A DNA stretch of 12,088 nt from Thermoplasmata archaeon (GTDB lineage Archaea; Thermoplasmatota; Thermoplasmata; Thermoplasmatales; Thermoplasmataceae): positions 1 through 12,088 of the forward strand of contig JAJYYD010000068.1 in assembly GCA_021801305.1 (NCBI GenBank), read 5' to 3'. Made by a program: the position numbers and the translations under genes. This document shows positions 7,094 through 12,088 of this stretch, in pieces (position 1 is the stretch's first letter; the number at the start of each line of letters is the position of its first letter). A model generated the notes under the pieces. The model had not been told where the DNA came from. It made no database searches and worked only from the letters and a program-made list of their open reading frames with translations.

Positions 7094-7138
7094 TTTCAAA
7101 AAAATTTCCTTCAGACAATATTAACTTTCAAAAAAATT
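7094..7138 (-). terminator. Twin oligo-T terminators of the S53 peptidase gene
   Basis: TTTCAAAAAAATT occurs at 7094-7106 and again at 7126-7138. On the minus strand each reads as a seven-T run, AATTTTTTTGAAA, placed 47-91 bases past the peptidase stop. Two identical T7 signals in tandem look like a double terminator that keeps the convergent genes apart. Confidence 0.5.
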
Positions 7139-7184
7139 GGTGGGGAAATGTAAAAATAATCCATGGCCCCCTTAAATCATAGTG

Positions 7185-10100
7185 TTACTCCTGTTTTTTG
7201 CCCCTGTTGCGCCTGAAGTAAACAAATGAGGAGAATATCATAACAGATGCGGCAGATCCGTAAATCAGAATGGTTTGCCATAGAGGAACAGATACTGAAT
7301 GGTAACCATCAACAAAAGCTGAAACAACTGCAAGTTCCCTGGCCATTCCTGCAATCTCTGTTCTATATGAGGAAAATAATGAAGCTGAGATCTGAACATC
7401 TGTTTCCATTGAGGAGGCCTGAAGCGAAGGTGCTATGTAATTGCCTGGAGAATCTGCTATTTCAGCACTCTGATTATAAGTTGTATTGATCTCTGAAAGA
7501 AGAACAAGGTCCTGCGATAACTGTCCCTTTATGTCTGAAACAGTTTTTGAACCCAGTTTATTCTGGGATGAATTAGGCCCTATTTCACTCTTCAACTGTG
7601 AGATGCCTGCTTCCAGTTCCGTGATTTCTGTGTTGAGGTTCGAAAGTGGTTTATCAACCAGAACATACCCGGAGGTTTCTGAAATGGCAATGTTCCCGGA
7701 GAACAGGGTAGCGTTCACTGTGTAATATCCTGAGGTCAGATTTGTGGTGCTGAACAAAACAGATCCTGAGTTTACTGGACCTGCTAGGTAGATGCTCTCC
7801 GGCCCGTGCAGGGAGAGAAGGACAAAGCTTCCATCATTCTGGTCACCGCCTGTAACTCCCAGACTGACTGAAGACGAAAAGACAGTTCCGTTTAAGAACA
7901 GGGAATCCGATGGCGAAACGTATGAAGCTGATTCAGGGACGCTGGTCACGTAATTCCATGTTATGGGGTTCCCTGTGCTTACCGCAGGAGTAGATATAAG
8001 GTAGAAACTGAAAGGCATGCTGATTGTGTTCTCACCGGAAGCCGCCATGCTTATGTTGACACTCTGCACATTGTCCGGAACAGACAGGTTCACATCCATG
8101 AAGCCCGAAGCGACACTCTGCGGCTGGAAGCTCTCATTGGCATACTGGCCTGGTGCTGAACCGGAACTGATGTTGACATAATTGAGGTATTTCATGCCGA
8201 AGAAATAGACCGTGCCCTGTACTGTGGACGTGGAAGGGTTGAAATGCAGGTATGGTTCAAAAGTTCCAGCTTCAGGTTCAACATATACTGTTACTGTGTT
8301 GGATATCTTTCCCTGGAACTCAGCATAAACCTGGAATATCTGGGTGGGTACAGGCCCGTTGTTTGCAGATACCAGAGGGTTGTTCCACAGATAGAACTGC
8401 CCCGCATCGTCGGTTAGGTATTTTCCGACTGTCATGCCAGGGGCATACTGGGAACTGTTCACCTCAGGATCCTCCTTTTCTATATTGAAAGCAACTGAAA
8501 CGGATTTCTGGATAACAGTTGCACCTGAAACTGGCTGTCCATTAAGGGTTACCACACCGAGAGATCCGAAATTATACTGGTCCTGTACATTGAAATCTGA
8601 GAACATCTCCTCCTCCGCTATGTGAGTGTGCATTCCGGTAGAGGTGGGTATTCCAATGGTAAGAGTTCCATTCATGACAGGAGGATCAACACCATACTGA
8701 AGGAATGACCATGTGATGAAAGGCTGTGATTCACCAAGGGGCACCACTATAAAGTAACCGTATTCTGATGCATTGCTGTCAACCGGCTGAGGTGCGTAGG
8801 AGGGAGTGTATGCAAAGGAACCGTCCACTGCATTTATGGCTGTTACCTGCCCACCTCCATAAGCACCGTCATTTGATCCGCCGCTGTATGCATAAACCAT
8901 GTAATCTCCGCCTTTCGTTCCATAATGTCCAAGAATGGTGAAATTGTATGTTGTTCCGCCTGTAAGAGAGTTGAATGGATTCAATGATCCGCTGCTGTTC
9001 ATAAGGATATAGAATGGCTGGTTCATTATCGTGTTCAAACCTGCTGAGCTTCCCACAAGCATTGAGTCAAGCTGATCCACAAGAGGAAGCCCCAGGCCTC
9101 CAATGAATGTCCAACCGTTTCCCGCTGGGTTGAACAGGGTAGAATACCAGGAGGGAAGCTGCTGGTATTGCGGGTATTCCTGGGTTGTATTGAGATAATT
9201 CCAGTCGTAGGAGTTGTAGGGGGCCCATGTCCATCCAACACCGATATCCTGCATCGGGTAGTATGGATCATTGGAAAACAGCCCTGCCTCAAATGTGTTG
9301 TGTGCCTCAAAGAAAAGAGGGTTTGCATTTCCAAGCATGGGAGAGTGTCCTTCGTATGCAACCTGCTGCTCAATAAGTCCGAATTCACCTGCAGTTATGG
9401 GGGTTGCAAAGGATGTTCCTCCATAGAAGAGCTGCCATCCGTGGTCATAAAGGGTCATGTTGAATGCGGCAGCATTGGTAACGACGGGTTGTATTATCCC
9501 GGTCGTGGCATATGTGTCAAGGGCATTTTCCCACCACGGCCTGCTGACAATCGTCGACTGAGCATATGTTCCGCCAGTAAGGCCTCCTGATGCAGACCAG
9601 TAAGTATAGCTCCCTATTCCAGTAGCCCTGGCCACTGTCATGGTGAAACCTGAGATATTGGTTATTATGCCGGTGTTGGGAAACTCAAAGCCATTGTCTT
9701 CAGCTGTGAGGTCTCCTCCGCCCACTGACACAACACCTGCAGCTTCAACCGGACGGGAAGCCTGAAGAACAGTTCCCCCATTGTTTGAACCAGAGTCTCC
9801 TGTTGCAAAGAACTGGGTGACTCCATGCAGGGCAAGAATGTTCACCAGTTCCTCCTGGACAAGTACATCAAAAGGAGCCGCAAAGTATGACACTTCAGTG
9901 GAATAGAAGCTGTGGGAGTTGCTTGTTATTGATACGGAATATGCTGCCTGGTCATTTGGCCCCTGGAAAACCTCAAGTGGAGTGCCGGCAAGGTTCTGGA
10001 CGCTTCCGGTGTCAAGGTACTGGGCGATATATGCATATGCCAGATCAAACGAAGCCAGCTGGTCATTTGGAACTGCCACAAGGTCGATGTGTGCATCAGG

Positions 10101-11123
10101 ATCCATTGCCGCAATATATTCTATATCAAGGGCAGTCTCTCCTGTCCAGCCGGCCTGGGCAGCATCTATGAGCCCTGCCTGGAAACTGGGAATATCAATA
10201 CCTACCTGTGTGAGACGGTCGGTGACCTGGTAAGGGTTGTGGAAAAGGTACTGGCTGAAATTCTCCATTGTCCCCGGGCTGATAAAGCCCACCTCTGTAA
10301 CGGCAATGGTAATCCCCTGTCCCATATCCGGTTCGCTTGCTATGGTCGAGTTTCCGTCCCAGAGATTATATGCGCCGGTAAGGGCAGGCAGTGTGCCTGG
10401 GAAAAGGAACTGGTAATTATTTTCCGGGGCCGGGAACTTTGTCCACAGGTATGACCCGTTCTTGTAGTAAAGTGCACTGGCCAGGCTTGTGAAGTTACCG
10501 TCAGGGGAAGCAACCCCGGCACTGGTGATAGAAGTGTCATGGTAAAGATCCGGCAGTGCTGTTTCGCCGTCAAATCCGGTGATGCCCTCAATATCTGTTG
10601 AAAGTGCTGCCGGAAGTGAGAGTGGGAGGGTGTTAAGTGTATAATCAGTGCCATTCTGCTGAACCTGTACCAGATCAGTATGGAAAGCACTGTCAAACTG
10701 CCCTTCAGTACCGGAAACATAAATGACCAGATTGTTGGAAAAAGTCTGAACATTCAACCCCTGGCTCTTCAGGAATGAAACAACCTGCCCGTATGCAGGA
10801 GAACCAAAAGTGTCACCTATCTCCGCAGACGACATAAAATCATGATAGTTGAAGGATCCAGTCTCGTTAATCTGGTTTACGTAGCACGATAGGCCCGGTG
10901 CCTTCAGCACGACCAGTGAATTGAGCTCCGCAGACAGATTTGACTGGCCAGACGACCCATTGTAGGTACTGTTCATGAAGGGTGTATAAACTACCGGTTC
11001 AGAGGCCTGTTGAATGTTGCTGCTACCGCTCAAGGAAGCTACCACCGAAAAGGCAGATAAAATCATGACGGTGGATACAAGCAGGACAGCAAAATCCTTT
11101 TTTCCATATGTTTTTTTGAACAT
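7185..11123 (-). CDS. Large membrane-anchored S53 (sedolisin/kumamolisin-like) acid peptidase
   Basis: An exported serine-carboxyl endopeptidase, likely acid-active, of 1312 residues. Sedolisins usually have about 550 or fewer, so the C-terminal half is extra. Residues 1-35 form a signal peptide (KK then a hydrophobic stretch 11-31). Residues about 60-195 match the pro-kumamolisin activation domain. The catalytic domain (about 245-690) has the full tetrad: E329 and D333 in GETALDIEYIA, the oxyanion D443 in ATGDSGSNNG, and the nucleophile S571 in YGGTSFATP. The expected Ca-site region follows: QDIGVG (625-630) and GNGWTFIGGLGLP (668-680). After it come beta-rich segments, including one like a carboxypeptidase-regulatory fold (about 855-948, LNGQPVSGATV and DDAGQFYLW), a coiled-coil-like stretch (about 1155-1215) and one terminal membrane helix (about 1281-1302) followed by RRNRGKK. 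This predicts a protease tethered to the outer face of the membrane. I count about 27 N-x-S/T sequons and a single Cys. There is no ribosome site; a near-leaderless start fits the upstream TATA-like element. Confidence 0.9.
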   Translation of the reverse strand: MFKKTYGKKDFAVLLVSTVMILSAFSVVASLSGSSNIQQASEPVVYTPFMNSTYNGSSGQSNLSAELNSLVVLKAPGLSCYVNQINETGSFNYHDFMSSAEIGDTFGSPAYGQVVSFLKSQGLNVQTFSNNLVIYVSGTEGQFDSAFHTDLVQVQQNGTDYTLNTLPLSLPAALSTDIEGITGFDGETALPDLYHDTSITSAGVASPDGNFTSLASALYYKNGSYLWTKFPAPENNYQFLFPGTLPALTGAYNLWDGNSTIASEPDMGQGITIAVTEVGFISPGTMENFSQYLFHNPYQVTDRLTQVGIDIPSFQAGLIDAAQAGWTGETALDIEYIAAMDPDAHIDLVAVPNDQLASFDLAYAYIAQYLDTGSVQNLAGTPLEVFQGPNDQAAYSVSITSNSHSFYSTEVSYFAAPFDVLVQEELVNILALHGVTQFFATGDSGSNNGGTVLQASRPVEAAGVVSVGGGDLTAEDNGFEFPNTGIITNISGFTMTVARATGIGSYTYWSASGGLTGGTYAQSTIVSRPWWENALDTYATTGIIQPVVTNAAAFNMTLYDHGWQLFYGGTSFATPITAGEFGLIEQQVAYEGHSPMLGNANPLFFEAHNTFEAGLFSNDPYYPMQDIGVGWTWAPYNSYDWNYLNTTQEYPQYQQLPSWYSTLFNPAGNGWTFIGGLGLPLVDQLDSMLVGSSAGLNTIMNQPFYILMNSSGSLNPFNSLTGGTTYNFTILGHYGTKGGDYMVYAYSGGSNDGAYGGGQVTAINAVDGSFAYTPSYAPQPVDSNASEYGYFIVVPLGESQPFITWSFLQYGVDPPVMNGTLTIGIPTSTGMHTHIAEEEMFSDFNVQDQYNFGSLGVVTLNGQPVSGATVIQKSVSVAFNIEKEDPEVNSSQYAPGMTVGKYLTDDAGQFYLWNNPLVSANNGPVPTQIFQVYAEFQGKISNTVTVYVEPEAGTFEPYLHFNPSTSTVQGTVYFFGMKYLNYVNISSGSAPGQYANESFQPQSVASGFMDVNLSVPDNVQSVNISMAASGENTISMPFSFYLISTPAVSTGNPITWNYVTSVPESASYVSPSDSLFLNGTVFSSSVSLGVTGGDQNDGSFVLLSLHGPESIYLAGPVNSGSVLFSTTNLTSGYYTVNATLFSGNIAISETSGYVLVDKPLSNLNTEITELEAGISQLKSEIGPNSSQNKLGSKTVSDIKGQLSQDLVLLSEINTTYNQSAEIADSPGNYIAPSLQASSMETDVQISASLFSSYRTEIAGMARELAVVSAFVDGYHSVSVPLWQTILIYGSAASVMIFSSFVYFRRNRGKKQE

Positions 11124-11150
11124 CTGTTATCGGGAAATAAAACCGTCAGC

Positions 11151-11162
11151 AAATCTTAAGTT
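11151..11162 (-). promoter_or_regulatory. TATA-like element of the S53 peptidase gene
   Basis: On the minus strand this reads AACTTAAGATTT, centred about 33 bases before the ATG, which would give a leader of only a few bases. The match to a TATA box is moderate. Confidence 0.35.
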
Positions 11163-11177
11163 ATGAGAAACTTTGTT

Positions 11178-11194
11178 AAGTAACACAGTTACTT
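11178..11194. promoter_or_regulatory. Palindrome AAGTAAC-ACA-GTTACTT, possible operator
   Basis: Two perfect 7-bp arms (11178-11184 and 11188-11194) flank a 3-base centre. The element lies 55-71 bases before the peptidase start and roughly 15 bases upstream of its TATA-like element, where archaeal activators often bind. The dyad suits a dimeric helix-turn-helix regulator. A regulatory role is inferred from position only. Confidence 0.45.
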
Positions 11195-11252
11195 CCCGAA
11201 CCATGCTTAAGGCACATGGGTTATGGGGAATATGGGAAATTATTCTGATATA

Positions 11253-12088
11253 TTATTTAACGGCCGGCTGTGAATTCTTGACTTCCCAGTAAGCCCTGTC
11301 AAAACACTGGTTCACAAAGTCGGTTGCCCTGTTAAGCAGTGCAAGATTCCCTATGTTTATGTTGATGCTGAATGTGCTTGCAGCGTTTGTCCTTCCAAAC
11401 ATGAAGATCTCATATTTTTTTATTCCAAGGTCCGGTGGCCTGCTGTCCATGATCTCTGCTGCCTTTTTCGATATCGATTCTGACGGTACATCCACCTGTA
11501 CAGAAAGGGTGAGGGTGAAGAGTATGCCATCATCCTTCTCCATATCGGTAAACGTTGTTGATCCCAGGAATGCGCTGTTTGGAACCTTAACTGCCCTTCC
11601 ATTCTGGTCCTCCAGGTACGTGAAGATTACTGAGACTTTCTTTACTTTCCCGGTGACAGGGTTTCCGAATAGCCATGAGTATACTGTGACTGTATCCCCC
11701 GGTTTCAGAACATTTGTGGACGATACGGTTATGCCTGCAAATATGCTGCTTGCAACCGTCTGTATTGCCAGCCCTATTATGACGCCTCCAACCGCACCTC
11801 CAACAAGGGCACCGGTGAGATTGATTCCAAAGGCGCTGAGAACCACTGCAATAAGTATTGTGTATATTATTATCCTGACAATCGTGTCAATATACCTCAG
11901 TGATTTCTGCTGCACGCCGCTTCTGGACATGGTGCGGTCTATGATATGAACAACGAATCTTGCAACAAGGTAGCCGCCTATACCCACAATTACGGCTGTG
12001 ACAGCATCCCTCATGTATGCTTCATATGGTACGAGTTGCGGTATATAGGATGCAATGTATGGGATCAGGAATGTCGCGATGAAAAAGA
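11253..12088 (-). CDS. MscS family mechanosensitive channel (5' end beyond the window)
   Basis: A small-conductance mechanosensitive ion channel that opens under membrane tension to release solutes in osmotic downshock. The frame has an ATG at 12014, but it stays open upstream to the right edge. The added 24 codons (FFIATFLIPYIASYIPQLV and on) are hydrophobic and membrane-like, so the gene very likely starts outside the window. Visible parts in order are a first membrane segment (partial), a second around VTAVIVGIGGYLVARFVV, a third around IIIYTILIAVVLSAFG, then the Gly/Ala-rich pore helix LTGALVGGAVGGVIIGLAIQ. The beta domain follows, with KPGDTVTVYSWLFGNPVTGKV and the conserved KVPNSAFLG, and then the C-terminal alpha/beta domain. 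It ends 129 bases before the S53 gene on the same strand; that spacer holds a likely separate promoter, so an operon is doubtful. Confidence 0.88.
   Translation of the reverse strand, partial: FFIATFLIPYIASYIPQLVPYEAYMRDAVTAVIVGIGGYLVARFVVHIIDRTMSRSGVQQKSLRYIDTIVRIIIYTILIAVVLSAFGINLTGALVGGAVGGVIIGLAIQTVASSIFAGITVSSTNVLKPGDTVTVYSWLFGNPVTGKVKKVSVIFTYLEDQNGRAVKVPNSAFLGSTTFTDMEKDDGILFTLTLSVQVDVPSESISKKAAEIMDSRPPDLGIKKYEIFMFGRTNAASTFSININIGNLALLNRATDFVNQCFDRAYWEVKNSQPAVK

Noticed and set aside
11353..11949. 198-codon plus-strand frame opposite the MscS gene.
   Set aside because: The minus strand carries clear MscS motifs. Antisense frames of this length are common opposite hydrophobic genes with this codon use.
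1..12088. Search for tRNA or rRNA genes, CRISPR arrays, insertion sequences, integrase sites and a replication origin.
   Set aside because: No repeat-spacer pattern, cloverleaf, terminal inverted repeats, transposase motif or origin-type repeat cluster was seen by eye.

Overview
The window looks like a piece of chromosome from an acidophilic archaeon of the Thermoplasmatales or close relatives. Four things support this. The M1 aminopeptidase resembles the tricorn-interacting factors F2/F3 of Thermoplasma. The start regions have archaeal TATA-type promoters, some with leaderless starts. Downstream genes use GGTG-type ribosome sites. A very large secreted S53 (sedolisin) protease, rich in glycosylation sequons, fits life in acid. 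Arg is mostly AGG and Ile often ATA throughout, so nothing in codon use suggests recent transfer. I cannot name the genus.

Layout. From 1 to about 364, on the minus strand, is the N-terminal part of a transglutaminase-like protein that runs off the left edge. It diverges from a tricorn-factor-type aminopeptidase (474-2849, +) across a short spacer holding one near-palindromic TATA element. After an AT-rich spacer comes an APC-superfamily amino acid permease (3050-4729, +) with a convincing leaderless promoter. Next is a sulfur-trafficking cassette on the plus strand: a DsrE-like protein (4973-5386), a TusA-like sulfur carrier (5397-5633) and an SQR-like FAD oxidoreductase (5814-7007). A convergent spacer with oligo-T terminators on both strands separates it from the minus-strand half. 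That half holds a 1312-residue membrane-anchored S53 peptidase (7185-11123) and an MscS-type mechanosensitive channel (11253 to the right edge, 5' end missing).

How the genes may work together. The extracellular S53 protease, the permease and the cytosolic tricorn-factor aminopeptidase would suit a peptide-scavenging heterotroph: outside digestion, uptake, then trimming to amino acids. These three genes do not form an operon, and the permease substrate is unknown. The DsrE-TusA-SQR group suggests oxidation of sulfide or persulfide with the sulfane sulfur handed between protein cysteines. I see no rRNA, tRNA, CRISPR array, insertion sequence or integrase. No intergenic stretch exceeds about 235 bases.
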